DNA from: Ferrovibrio sp041906005
GTDB lineage: Bacteria > Pseudomonadota > Alphaproteobacteria > Ferrovibrionales > Ferrovibrionaceae
DNA: 64,000 nt
NCBI RefSeq assembly: GCF_041906005.1
Contig: NZ_JAYRJY010000001.1
Coordinates: forward strand, 2,666,001 to 2,730,000
Reading direction: 5' to 3'
Part shown: one piece after another, positions 1 to 7,715 of the stretch
Numbering within the stretch: position 1 is the stretch's first letter
Layout: the number at the start of each line of letters is the position of its first letter
Translations under genes and position numbers: made by a program
Notes under the pieces: model-generated
The model's input: the letters and a program-made list of their open reading frames with translations, nothing else
The model's database searches: none
What the model was told of the DNA's origin: nothing

Positions 1-2
1 TC

Positions 3-473
3 GAGGGCATCTTCAAGGGCGAGACGATCAACACGCCTTCCATGCTGTGCGTCGAGGACATCATCGACGCCCTGAAATGGGGCGAGAGCGTCGGCGGCCT
101 GAAGGGCATGATCGCCCGCTCGGAAGCCAACCTGAAGGCGATTGCCGACTGGGCTGCCAAGACCGACTGGGTCGATTTCCTTGCCGGCGATGCGGCCGTG
201 CGGTCCAATACCTCGATCTGCCTCAAGGTGGTCGATCCCTGGTTCACTGCTCTGGGTCCGAAGGATCAGGAAGCGGCGGCCAAGCAGATCGCCAGCCTGC
301 TGGAGAAAGAGGGCGTGGCGCTGGATATCGGTGCCTATCGCGACGCGCCTCCGGGCTTGCGCATCTGGGGCGGTGCCACGGTGGAAACTGCCGATGTGGC
401 CGCCCTTTGCCCCTGGCTGGACTGGGCCTTCGCGGAAGTGAAGGCCACCTACAAGCCGGCCGCGGCCGCCTGA
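3..473 (+). CDS. serC: Phosphoserine aminotransferase, C-terminal part (5' end outside window)
   Basis: PLP-dependent transamination of 3-phosphohydroxypyruvate to phosphoserine, the second step of serine synthesis. The frame is open from the window edge and reads GETINTPSMLCVEDYxDALKW-like sequence typical of the alphaproteobacterial SerC subfamily, followed by the small C-terminal domain (GLRIWGGATVE, then CPWLDWAF). Only about 156 residues are visible, and the PLP lysine lies upstream of the window. It is followed by a strong hairpin terminator and then serA, so the serC-serA order is conserved but the two are probably partly uncoupled. Identification rests on family resemblance and on the serA neighbour. 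Confidence 0.9.
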   Translation, partial: EGIFKGETINTPSMLCVEDIIDALKWGESVGGLKGMIARSEANLKAIADWAAKTDWVDFLAGDAAVRSNTSICLKVVDPWFTALGPKDQEAAAKQIASLLEKEGVALDIGAYRDAPPGLRIWGGATVETADVAALCPWLDWAFAEVKATYKPAAAA

Positions 474-484
474 TCACGCTTTGA

Positions 485-514
485 ACGGGCGTCGCGTCAG
501 CGGCGCCCGTTTTT
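485..514 (+). terminator. Intrinsic terminator after serC
   Basis: An 11-bp stem, ACGGGCGTCGC with GCGGCGCCCGT (one G-U pair), GTCA loop, then TTTT. It sits between the serC stop and the serA ribosome-binding site, so it could act as an attenuator between the two serine genes. Confidence 0.8.
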
Positions 515-543
515 CTTCCATCCAAAAATTCGAGGACGATTCC

Positions 544-2118
544 ATGGTCAAGGTTCTGATTTCCGACGAACTGAGCCCCGCCGCCGTCGACATCTTCAAG
601 TCGCGCGGCGTGCAGGTCGATATCAAGACGGGCCTGAAGCCCGAGGAACTGCTCGCCATCATCGGCGAGTATGACGGCCTGGCGATCCGCTCGGCCACCA
701 AGGTCACCGCCAAGGTGCTGGAAGCCGCCACCAAGCTGAAGGTCGTCGGTCGTGCCGGCATCGGCGTCGACAATGTCGACATTCCGGCCGCCACCGCGCG
801 TGGCGTCTGCGTGATGAACACGCCGTTCGGCAATTCGATCACCACTGCCGAACATGCCGTGGCCATGATGATGGCGCTGGCCCGTGAAATCCCGCAGGCC
901 GACCGTTCCACCCAGGCCGGCAAGTGGGAAAAGAACCGCTTCATGGGCGTCGAGCTGTACGGCAAGACGCTGGGTCTGATCGGCTGTGGCAATATCGGCT
1001 CCATCGTGGCCGACCGGGCCCAGGGCCTGAAGATGCGCGTGGTGGGCTACGATCCGTTCCTGACCCCCGAGCGCGCCACCGCGCTGGGCATCGAGAAGGT
1101 CGAACTGGATGAACTGCTGGCCCGCGCCGATTTCATCAGCCTGCACACCCCGCTGACCGAGCAGACCAAGAACATCCTGGATGCCAAGACGCTGGCCAAG
1201 TGCAAGAAGGGCGTGCGCATCGTCAACTGTGCCCGTGGCGGCCTCGTCAACGAAGCCGACCTGAAAGCGGCTCTGGATAGCGGCCACGTCGCAGGCGCGG
1301 CCTTCGACGTGTTTGTCACCGAGCCGGCCAAGGAGAACGTGCTGTTCGGCCACGAGCGCTTCATCGCCACGCCGCATCTGGGCGCGTCGACCAACGAAGC
1401 GCAGGAGAATGTCGCCTTGCAGGTGGCCGAGCAGATCTCGGATTACCTGATCTCGGGTGCCGTCACCAACGCGCTGAACATGCCGTCGGTCTCGGCGGAG
1501 GACGCGCCTAAGCTGAAACCTTATATGAAGCTGGCCGAACAACTCGGTAGCTTCGTCGGCCAGTTGGCGGAAGCCAACCTGACCAAGGTGATCATCGAGT
1601 ATGAAGGCCATGTCGCCAAGCTGAACACCCGGCCGCTGACCGCCATCGTGCTGGAAGGCCTGCTGCGCCGGCAGCTCGACAGCGTCAATATGGTCAATGC
1701 CCCGCTGGTGGCCAAGGAGCGCAATATCGAGGTCTCCGAGGTCAAGCATGACCGCGAGGGTGACTACCAGACCCTGATGCGTGTCACGATCCATGCAGAC
1801 AAGGTGCGGCATCTCTCGGGCACGCTGTTCGCCGACAAGAAGCCGCGCGTGGTGGAAATCAAGGGTATCGATATCGACGCCGAGCTCGGCCCGAACATGC
1901 TCTATGTCACCAACGAGGACAAACCGGGTTTCATCGGCGGCCTTGGCACTGTGCTGGGCAATGCCGGCATCAATATCGCCACCTTCCACCTCGGCCGCGC
2001 CGCGCGTGGCCAGGAAGCGATCTGCCTGGTTGAGGTCGATAGTCCGATCCCGGCCGAGGTTGCGGCCAAGGTGAAGGCGATTCCCGGCGTGCGCCAGGTG
2101 ACCCCGCTGAAGTTCTGA
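544..2118 (+). CDS. serA: D-3-phosphoglycerate dehydrogenase
   Basis: Catalyses the first committed step of serine synthesis, NAD-dependent oxidation of 3-phosphoglycerate. The 524-residue protein is the long form. The Rossmann motif GLIGCGNIG lies near residues 144-152, with catalytic Arg231 (NCARGG), Glu260 (FDVFVTEP) and His278 (ATPHLGAST). An intervening domain spans about 320-440, and a C-terminal ACT domain (from about 450, NEDKPGFIGGLG) is the usual site of serine feedback. ATG 544 was chosen over a longer in-frame start at 481 because the upstream 21 codons run through the serC terminator, and GAGG sits 8-9 nt before ATG 544. Confidence 0.97.
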   Translation: MVKVLISDELSPAAVDIFKSRGVQVDIKTGLKPEELLAIIGEYDGLAIRSATKVTAKVLEAATKLKVVGRAGIGVDNVDIPAATARGVCVMNTPFGNSITTAEHAVAMMMALAREIPQADRSTQAGKWEKNRFMGVELYGKTLGLIGCGNIGSIVADRAQGLKMRVVGYDPFLTPERATALGIEKVELDELLARADFISLHTPLTEQTKNILDAKTLAKCKKGVRIVNCARGGLVNEADLKAALDSGHVAGAAFDVFVTEPAKENVLFGHERFIATPHLGASTNEAQENVALQVAEQISDYLISGAVTNALNMPSVSAEDAPKLKPYMKLAEQLGSFVGQLAEANLTKVIIEYEGHVAKLNTRPLTAIVLEGLLRRQLDSVNMVNAPLVAKERNIEVSEVKHDREGDYQTLMRVTIHADKVRHLSGTLFADKKPRVVEIKGIDIDAELGPNMLYVTNEDKPGFIGGLGTVLGNAGINIATFHLGRAARGQEAICLVEVDSPIPAEVAAKVKAIPGVRQVTPLKF

Positions 2119-2201
2119 GTTCGTCAAGCGCGATTCGCCGCTTTACGCGGGTCGGGCCGGCCGCTTTACTGGTGGTGCCTCTGTTCAGCAGGGAGCCTGC
2201 C

Positions 2202-2471
2202 ATGGCCCGCCCGACCCGTTTTGTTTTTGCCATGATGCTGCCGTTGGCCCTGATTGCCTGCGGCCCACCATCAACCGACGAGGCCCTGCGCAAGGCCGAG
2301 AAGGCCGGGACCAAGGCCGAACTGGAAAAGGCACTGGGCCGACCGACGGAAATCCAGAAGCTCGGTCCGCTGGAGCAGTGGAGTTACAAGACCAGCGATG
2401 GCTCGGTGACGTTCGTCATCGCGGGCGACAAGGTCACGCTCGCCTCGGGCGGCACGACCAAGAAGAACTGA
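2202..2471 (+). CDS. Small putative lipoprotein, SmpA/OmlA-like fold suspected
   Basis: An 89-residue protein with a lipoprotein signal peptide. A basic N-terminus and hydrophobic stretch are followed by the lipobox LIAC near residues 17-20, so the mature protein would start at a lipidated Cys. The mature part has a short charged helix (EALRKAEKAGTKAELEKAL), then GRPTEIQKLGPLEQWSYK and a strand-rich end. That helix-then-sheet pattern resembles small BamE/SmpA-type lipoproteins, but this is only an impression. AGGGAG precedes ATG 2202; an in-frame ATG-like start at 2172 has no good ribosome site. It runs convergent with yggS, 6 nt apart. Function unknown. Confidence 0.7.
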   Translation: MARPTRFVFAMMLPLALIACGPPSTDEALRKAEKAGTKAELEKALGRPTEIQKLGPLEQWSYKTSDGSVTFVIAGDKVTLASGGTTKKN

Positions 2472-2477
2472 AATCTC

Positions 2478-3173
2478 TCAGGCTGCCGGCGCATAGCTGC
2501 GGCCGCCGAAGATGGCGCTGCCCACGCGGACATGGGTTGCGCCCAGCATCACCGCCGTATCGAAATCGCCGCTCATGCCCATGCTGAGCTGGGTCAGCCC
2601 GTTGCGTTTCGCGATCTTGTTCAGCAGTGCAAAATGCGGCGCGGGTTCTTCGTCGGCCGGAGGGATGCACATCAGCCCGACAATGGGCAGATCCAGCGCG
2701 CGACAGGTGGCGATGAAGGCATCGGCATCTCGCGGCGCGCAGCCGGCCTTCTGCGGCTCCTCGCCGGTATTCACCTGCACGAAGCAGGGCAGGCGGCGGC
2801 CGCTTTTGCCGAACTCCTTGGCCAGTTCTTGTGCCAGGCTTTCGCGATCGACGGTATGGATCACATCGAAATGGGCAACGGCCTGTTTCACCTTGTTGGT
2901 CTGGAGCGGGCCAATCAGATGCAGCACGAGGTCGGGATGGCGTTCGCGCAAGGCCGGGTATTTCGCCATGCCTTCCTGTACACGGTTCTCGCCAAAATGG
3001 CGCTGGCCGGCGGCCAGGGCCTCGGCTACCGCTTCGGCCGGGAAGGTCTTGGCCACGGCGATCAATGTCACGCCGGCCGGATCGCGTCCGGCTTCGGCGG
3101 CAGCTTCGGCAATCTGGTGATGCACGGCGGCAAGGCGCTGGGCGAGAGGGGCTTCCGGCGAGGATGCGGTCAT
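2478..3173 (-). CDS. YggS-family pyridoxal-phosphate homeostasis protein
   Basis: A single-domain PLP-binding TIM-barrel protein of 231 residues. Family members buffer PLP and influence amino-acid metabolism; no enzymatic reaction is established. The PLP lysine is Lys42 in TLIAVAKTF. Other family signatures are FGENRVQE, HLIGPLQTNK, VNTGEEPQKAG, LMCIPP and LSMGMSGDF, followed by a C-terminal THVRVGSAIFG phosphate-binding stretch. The start at 3173 gives the normal family N-terminus; a longer start at 3254 would overlap the divergent ThiE-like gene. The two genes start only 14 nt apart, so each promoter must lie inside the other gene or transcription is coupled from elsewhere. Confidence 0.93.
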   Translation of the reverse strand: MTASSPEAPLAQRLAAVHHQIAEAAAEAGRDPAGVTLIAVAKTFPAEAVAEALAAGQRHFGENRVQEGMAKYPALRERHPDLVLHLIGPLQTNKVKQAVAHFDVIHTVDRESLAQELAKEFGKSGRRLPCFVQVNTGEEPQKAGCAPRDADAFIATCRALDLPIVGLMCIPPADEEPAPHFALLNKIAKRNGLTQLSMGMSGDFDTAVMLGATHVRVGSAIFGGRSYAPAA

Positions 3174-3187
3174 GGCAGGTTGCGGCA

Positions 3188-3808
3188 ATGAAGAAACATC
3201 GGCGCACGCTAGCAATCCGGTCGGCCGGGCGAAAGCCCTGCGGCTGGCCGGCATCGCACCCGGAGCTGATCCTGCTTACCGACGCCCTGCGGCTGCCCGA
3301 CCCATTGCCGGCGATGCGCCGCTTGCCGCCGGGCAGTGCGGTGATCCTGCGGCATTATGAATGGTCTTATGCGCGGCGGCTGGCGCTGGGGCACGCCATG
3401 AATGCCCTGTGCCGGCAGCGCGGTTTGCTGCTGCTGGTGGCCGGGGATGCGCGACTGGCCCGCGCCGTGGGCGCGGATGGCGTGCATCTGCCGCAGGGAT
3501 TGTTGCCGCAAGCGGCAGGGCTGCGGCGGCGGTTCCGGATGATGACGGCAGCAGCCCATGATGCCGGTGCGGTGGCGCGGGCGGCGCGCGCCGGGATCGA
3601 TGCGGTGCTGGTTTCGCCGGTTTTCGCCACGGCCAGCCATCCCGGCGTAACCGGGCTTGGGGTGCTGCGCTTTGCCGCGCTGGCGCGGCAGGCCCAGTGC
3701 GGGGGCCTGGGCGTTTATGCCCTGGGGGGGATGGATGCGGCGAGTATGCGGCGCCTGCGGGGTCTGCCCATGACCGGCATTGCCGGTATTGGCGGGCTGG
3801 CGGCATAA
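3188..3808 (+). CDS. Thiamine-phosphate-synthase-like (ThiE/TenI superfamily) protein, probably not a canonical ThiE
   Basis: A 206-residue protein of the ThiE/TenI barrel family. Recognisable family blocks are LILLTDALRL near the N-terminus, GADGVHLPQG in the middle, then AHDAGAVARAARAGIDAV, SPVFATASHPG and YALGGMDAAS. The Lys and Asn of the usual ThiE QLREK and INDR motifs appear replaced (ILRHYEW and LLVAGDAR), so pyrophosphate and pyrimidine binding by the normal residues is doubtful. A TenI-like or non-catalytic role is therefore possible. ATG 3188 has a weak ribosome site. No other thiamine gene is in the window. Confidence 0.75.
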   Translation: MKKHRRTLAIRSAGRKPCGWPASHPELILLTDALRLPDPLPAMRRLPPGSAVILRHYEWSYARRLALGHAMNALCRQRGLLLLVAGDARLARAVGADGVHLPQGLLPQAAGLRRRFRMMTAAAHDAGAVARAARAGIDAVLVSPVFATASHPGVTGLGVLRFAALARQAQCGGLGVYALGGMDAASMRRLRGLPMTGIAGIGGLAA

Positions 3809-3840
3809 AAAAAACCGCCGCCATCCGAGGATGGCGGCGG
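3807..3840 (-). terminator. Terminator of the TorF-like gene
   Basis: A perfect 12-bp stem CCGCCGCCATCC / GGATGGCGGCGG with a 2-nt loop, flanked on the plus-strand left side by eight A residues. Read on the minus strand it is a hairpin followed by a T8 run, so it ends the outer-membrane protein gene. It abuts the stop codon of the convergent ThiE-like gene but lacks T residues in that direction. Confidence 0.85.
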
Positions 3841-3868
3841 CTGTGTCAGACCGTCCGATGGGATCGGA

Positions 3869-4627
3869 TCAGAACGTGTAGGCGTAGCTGAGCGAGAGAA
3901 CCGCAGCCGGGCCGCAATTCGCACCACCGGCGCAATGGCTCTTCTTCAGGTCGCTGTCGACATACTGCAGGCCGGCGGTGAAGCCCCAGTAGGAGGCGAA
4001 CAGGCCGATATTCCAGTCCAGATACTTGTCGTCGGTATTGCCGGCGCCGAAGAAGTTCTGCGGCTTGTCGATCGTCTGCTGGCCAATATTGGCGACGATC
4101 TTCGGTTCGAACTGGGTGACCGGAACCGGCACGGTCAGGCCGGCGGTCAGGTAGGTGGCATTACCCGAGTCGAGCTGGAAGTTCGGGCTGTAGTAGATGC
4201 CGGCGCTCGGGATGGCGAAGCCGAAGTCATAAGCCGCAGTCAGCTTGGCTTCGGTGAAATCATAGGTCTGCGAGCCGGTCGGCTGGTCCAGGTACATGTA
4301 GCGGATCAGGCCGAGATCCAGGGTCAGCTTGTCAAAGGTCGAACGGAAGCCGCCGGTGAAATCCACTTCGGCGCTGACGCTGTTGTTGAAGTCGACGTTG
4401 CTGGCGAAGGCGCCGAGGTAGCCGGTGAAGGTGTCATTGATCTTGAACGCGCCTTCGCCGCTGAGCTGGGCCGCCGGATGACCGTCAGTCTGGCTGATGC
4501 CGCGGAAATAGTATTCCGACACCACGGCCGGGGTCAGGGTCAGGCTCAGGCGGTCCTCGGCCATGGCCGGGGCTGTGGCCGTCAGGGCCAGGGCCGCGAA
4601 CGCGGCACGCATTACAAATTTCTTCAT
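3869..4627 (-). CDS. TorF-family putative porin (outer-membrane beta-barrel)
   Basis: A 252-residue secreted protein with a Sec signal peptide ending at PAMA|ED (about residue 23). The body shows alternating aromatic strand patterns and the typical opening SLTLTPAVVSEYYFRGISQT. The last residue is Phe in LSYAYTF, as expected for BAM-inserted barrels. TorF-family proteins are about 230-260 residues long and are inferred porins without a proven substrate. A very strong ribosome site (GGAGGT) precedes the start by 7 nt. The gene is monocistronic, with its own promoter-like site at 4672-4701 and a strong terminator. Confidence 0.88.
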   Translation of the reverse strand: MKKFVMRAAFAALALTATAPAMAEDRLSLTLTPAVVSEYYFRGISQTDGHPAAQLSGEGAFKINDTFTGYLGAFASNVDFNNSVSAEVDFTGGFRSTFDKLTLDLGLIRYMYLDQPTGSQTYDFTEAKLTAAYDFGFAIPSAGIYYSPNFQLDSGNATYLTAGLTVPVPVTQFEPKIVANIGQQTIDKPQNFFGAGNTDDKYLDWNIGLFASYWGFTAGLQYVDSDLKKSHCAGGANCGPAAVLSLSYAYTF

Positions 4628-4671
4628 GGGGGCTTACCTCCAGATGTCCCAAAATGTCGAAACCCGCGGCG

Positions 4672-4701
4672 ACAATAAGCAGACAAGTTCCTGTGCAACA
4701 A
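4672..4701 (-). promoter_or_regulatory. Putative promoter of the TorF-like gene
   Basis: On the minus strand, TTGTTG is followed after 18 nt by TATTGT, 45 nt before the start codon. This fits a sigma70-type promoter in spacing and sequence. It is a prediction by eye only. Confidence 0.45.
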
Positions 4702-4800
4702 ATGCTTCTGGGGTAATATGACTATCGTCAATTTCAACTGTGGCTCTTTGGTTACAGTCCTGCTTGTAACTAGCCATGCTGACTAAAATCTGGGCACGGA

Positions 4801-4831
4801 TTGGCGCGAAATTTTATTTCGCATGTATAAA
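4801..4831 (+). promoter_or_regulatory. Putative promoter with a palindromic operator in the spacer
   Basis: TTGGCG (4801-4806) and TATAAA (4826-4831) could form a promoter with a long 19-nt spacer. A perfect inverted repeat GCGAAAT-TTT-ATTTCGC (4806-4822) fills the spacer. A palindrome in an over-long spacer is the arrangement used by MerR-type regulators. It lies 54 nt upstream of the enoyl-CoA hydratase-like gene. No candidate regulator gene is adjacent. Confidence 0.4.
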
Positions 4832-4884
4832 ATAACGGCAGAAAATGCGTTTTTATGCGGCCTTTCCGTTATTGAGGAGCGGAT

Positions 4885-5679
4885 ATGACGACGAATACCC
4901 CCTTAGTTCTGAGCGAAACCCCAACTGATTCGCAGGGGGCAATCCGCATCATCCGTTTGAATTATCCAGCCAAGCGTAACGCCCTGTCGCTGCCTCTGCG
5001 GGCCGAGTTGCTGGCCGCAGTGGAAAGCGCCATGGCCGGGGAGGCGGTGCGTGCCATCGTCCTGACCGGCAGCGGCGGGGCTTTCTGCGCTGGCGGCGAC
5101 ATTTCGTCGATGCAGGATACCGCAGGCGTGGCGGGCCGGCAGCGACTGGCCAATCTGCATCGACTGGTGCGGCTGCTGGCGGCGGGCCCGAAACCGGTGA
5201 TTGCGGCGGTGGAGGGGTATGCCTATGGCGCCGGAATGTCGCTGGCGCTGCTCTGCGACCAGGTGGTGGCGGCGAGCGATGCGAAATTCTGCTGCTCATT
5301 CGGCAAGGTCGGCCTGATGCCCGATATGGCCGCGCTGTGGACAGTGCCCCAGCGGGTCGACACCGGCTGGGTTAAACGTCTGCTGATGCTGGCCGAGGAG
5401 ATCGATGGCGAGACGGCGGGACGGATCGGCCTGGCCGATCAGGTAGTGCCGCCGGGGCAGGCATTGAATGCGGCGCTGGCGCTGGCCGCGCGGTTTGCCG
5501 CCCAGGCCCCGCTGCCGATCGCCTTCACCAAGGCGGCACTGGCTCGCGGTCCGCAGCCGCTGGAAAGCTTGCTGGCGCTGGAGGCCGATAACCAGGCCCT
5601 GTTGTTCAACAGCGAGGATTTCGCTGAGGGGCGCGATGCCTTCCTGGCCAAGCGCAAACCGGTGTTCAAGGGGCGCTGA
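4885..5679 (+). CDS. Enoyl-CoA hydratase/isomerase-family protein (isomerase-type active site)
   Basis: A 264-residue crotonase-fold protein. The oxyanion-hole segments are visible as GAFCAGGDIS (about 65-74) and EGYAYGAGMSLAL (about 110-122). Both glutamates of classical hydratases are absent: the aligned positions are Ser119 and Phe139. Asp147 in GLMPD is present, the position used by PaaG-like and other enoyl-CoA isomerases. The C-terminus has the normal FAEGRDAFLAKRKPVF. A delta3-delta2 isomerase or related activity is therefore more likely than hydration. GAGG precedes ATG 4885. The acyl-CoA synthetase downstream has its own promoter-like site, so the two may be separately transcribed. 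Confidence 0.85.
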   Translation: MTTNTPLVLSETPTDSQGAIRIIRLNYPAKRNALSLPLRAELLAAVESAMAGEAVRAIVLTGSGGAFCAGGDISSMQDTAGVAGRQRLANLHRLVRLLAAGPKPVIAAVEGYAYGAGMSLALLCDQVVAASDAKFCCSFGKVGLMPDMAALWTVPQRVDTGWVKRLLMLAEEIDGETAGRIGLADQVVPPGQALNAALALAARFAAQAPLPIAFTKAALARGPQPLESLLALEADNQALLFNSEDFAEGRDAFLAKRKPVFKGR

Positions 5680-5747
5680 GGTCTTACCGCAGGTTGCTGC
5701 TGCGGGGTGTCGCAAGGGAAGTGTGCGCACCATCATGCCGCGCCGGC

Positions 5748-5776
5748 TTGCGGCCAGCAGGCACCGATCCTAGACT
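5748..5776 (+). promoter_or_regulatory. Putative promoter of the acyl-CoA synthetase gene
   Basis: TTGCGG, a 17-nt spacer, then TAGACT, about 48 nt upstream of the start codon. The same -35 hexamer and spacing occur at the tRNA-Pro promoter in this window, which supports it. Confidence 0.5.
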
Positions 5777-5824
5777 GCGCCCACCTTAAATAATCGCGCC
5801 GCTTTTGTGAATGGGAGGAAGCGC

Positions 5825-7474
5825 ATGCTGGGCCTTATCCAGGACCGTCCGTTGCTGATTTCGTCGTTGATCGAGTTTGCCGCACTGTATCACGGCAATA
5901 CCGAGATCGTGACGCGCACCGTTGAAGGCCCGATCCATCGTTATACGTATCGCGACCTGAACCATCGTTCCAAGCAGTTGGCCAATGCGCTGACCCGGCT
6001 CGGCGTCAAGATGGGCGACCGCATCGGCACGCTGGCGTGGAATACCTATCGCCATTTTGAACTCTATTACGGCGTTTCCGGTATGGGCGCGGTGCTGCAT
6101 ACCGTCAACCCGCGCCTGTTCCCCGAGCAGATCGACTACATCGTCAATCATGCCGAGGACCAGTATCTGTTCTTCGACCTGACTTTTGTGCCGATCGTCG
6201 AGAAGCTGGCGTCGCAGTTGAAGAGTGTGAAGGGCTTCGTGCTGATGACCGATGCGGCGCATATGCCGAAGGACAGCAAGATCCCCAATCTGCTCTGCTA
6301 CGAGGATCTGATTGGTAAGGAAAGCGGCACGTTCGATTGGCCGGTCTTCGATGAGAAGACGGCCTCCTCGCTATGCTACACCTCGGGCACCACGGGCAAT
6401 CCGAAGGGCGTGCTCTATTCGCATCGCTCCACCGTGCTGCATTCATATGCGGTGTGCCAGCGCGATGGGCTCAATCTCGGGTCGGCCGACAGCGCGCTGG
6501 TGATCGTGCCGCTGTTCCATGCCAATGCCTGGGGCGTGCCCTATGGCGCCTGCATGAGCGGCGCCAAGCTGGTATTTCCCGGCCCGGCGCTGGACGGCAA
6601 GAGCGTCTACGAGCTGCTGCGCGACGAAAAATGCAACTTCTCGCTTGGCGTGCCGACGGTCTGGCTGGCTTTCTTCCAGCATATCGACGCCAATCCGAGC
6701 CTCGATGCCAAGACGGACATCAAGCTGGAGCGTTGCGTGATCGGCGGTTCGGCTGCGCCGCGCGCGATGATCGAGCGCTTCGCCAAGCAGTTTAACTGCT
6801 TCGTCATCCACGCCTGGGGCATGACCGAGATGTCGCCGCTTGGCACCACCGGCAATCTGCTCAAGAAGCATGCCGACCTGCCGCTGGAAAAGCGCCTCGA
6901 CGTGCAGGCCAAGCAGGGCCGTACCGTCTATGGTGTCGAGATCAAGATCACCGACGATGCCGGCAACGAATTGCCGCGCGACGGCAAGGCTTTTGGCGAT
7001 GTGCGGGTACGCGGCCCGTGGATCACGGCCGGTTATTTCAAGGGCGAGGGCGGCAACGTGCTCGACAAGGATGGCTGGTTCACCACCGGTGATGTCGCCA
7101 CGCTTGATCCCGACGGCTACATGCAGATCACGGACCGCTCGAAGGACGTGATCAAGTCGGGCGGCGAATGGATCTCCTCTATTGATCTGGAAAATGCCGC
7201 CGTCGGTCATCCGGCCGTGCAGGAAGCCGCGGTGATCGGCGTGGCTCATGCCAAGTGGCAGGAGCGCCCGCTGCTGCTGGTGATCAAGAAGGCCGGCCAG
7301 GAAACCACCAAGGACGAACTGATGGCTTTCCTGGAAGGCAAGGTGGCCAAGTGGTGGTTGCCCGACGACATCGTCTTCGTGACCGAACTGCCGCATACCG
7401 CAACCGGCAAGCTGCTCAAGACCAAACTGCGCGAGCAGTTCAAAGACCACAAACTGCCGACACCCGGCGCGTAA
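5825..7474 (+). CDS. Acyl-CoA synthetase, DmdB/FadD-like (AMP-forming)
   Basis: A 549-residue member of the ANL adenylating superfamily. The P-loop is CYTSGTTGNPKGVLYSHR (about 185-200). Further motifs are HAWGMTEMSPLGT, then DGWFTTGDVATLDPDGY and the hinge RSKDVIKSGGEWISS, with the catalytic Lys in TATGKLLKT near the C-terminus. The N-terminus (MLGLIQDRPLLISSLIEFAA) and overall pattern match proteins often annotated as 3-(methylthio)propionyl-CoA ligase (DmdB) or medium-chain fatty-acid CoA ligase. Substrate cannot be read from sequence. ATG 5825 follows GGGAGGAA; a start 18 nt upstream is less likely. Confidence 0.9.
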   Translation: MLGLIQDRPLLISSLIEFAALYHGNTEIVTRTVEGPIHRYTYRDLNHRSKQLANALTRLGVKMGDRIGTLAWNTYRHFELYYGVSGMGAVLHTVNPRLFPEQIDYIVNHAEDQYLFFDLTFVPIVEKLASQLKSVKGFVLMTDAAHMPKDSKIPNLLCYEDLIGKESGTFDWPVFDEKTASSLCYTSGTTGNPKGVLYSHRSTVLHSYAVCQRDGLNLGSADSALVIVPLFHANAWGVPYGACMSGAKLVFPGPALDGKSVYELLRDEKCNFSLGVPTVWLAFFQHIDANPSLDAKTDIKLERCVIGGSAAPRAMIERFAKQFNCFVIHAWGMTEMSPLGTTGNLLKKHADLPLEKRLDVQAKQGRTVYGVEIKITDDAGNELPRDGKAFGDVRVRGPWITAGYFKGEGGNVLDKDGWFTTGDVATLDPDGYMQITDRSKDVIKSGGEWISSIDLENAAVGHPAVQEAAVIGVAHAKWQERPLLLVIKKAGQETTKDELMAFLEGKVAKWWLPDDIVFVTELPHTATGKLLKTKLREQFKDHKLPTPGA

Positions 7475-7526
7475 GCGCCAAGTCGGGGCCCGGCGTGTAA
7501 GCGTCGCGGAAAGTGCTGCATGAAGG

Positions 7527-7555
7527 GCGCCCCGGGACAACCGGGGCGCTTTTTT
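7527..7555 (+). terminator. Terminator after the acyl-CoA synthetase gene
   Basis: A perfect 9-bp stem GCGCCCCGG / CCGGGGCGC, loop GACAA, followed by T6. Confidence 0.88.
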
Positions 7556-7715
7556 ACGTTCTATTTAACAAGTTTAGCAGATCGCGCTGTCGGTTTGGGT
7601 AATTAACCTTGATCTGCCGCAAGGCCGCGTGTCGCGGCGCTGCTATGCTTTGGTGCAACCCGGTCGATATCGTGCCTGCGCCGACCGGAAGTATTCCCAG
7701 CCCTGGGAGTTTGCC

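Noticed and set aside
244..2127. A 627-residue open frame antisense to serC and serA
   Set aside because: A shadow of recognised genes that also runs through the serC terminator.
7468..7508. Near-repeat CCGGCGCGTAAGCG / CCGGCGTGTAAGCG around the acyl-CoA synthetase stop
   Set aside because: Short and imperfect; likely a chance or a small duplication with no visible function.
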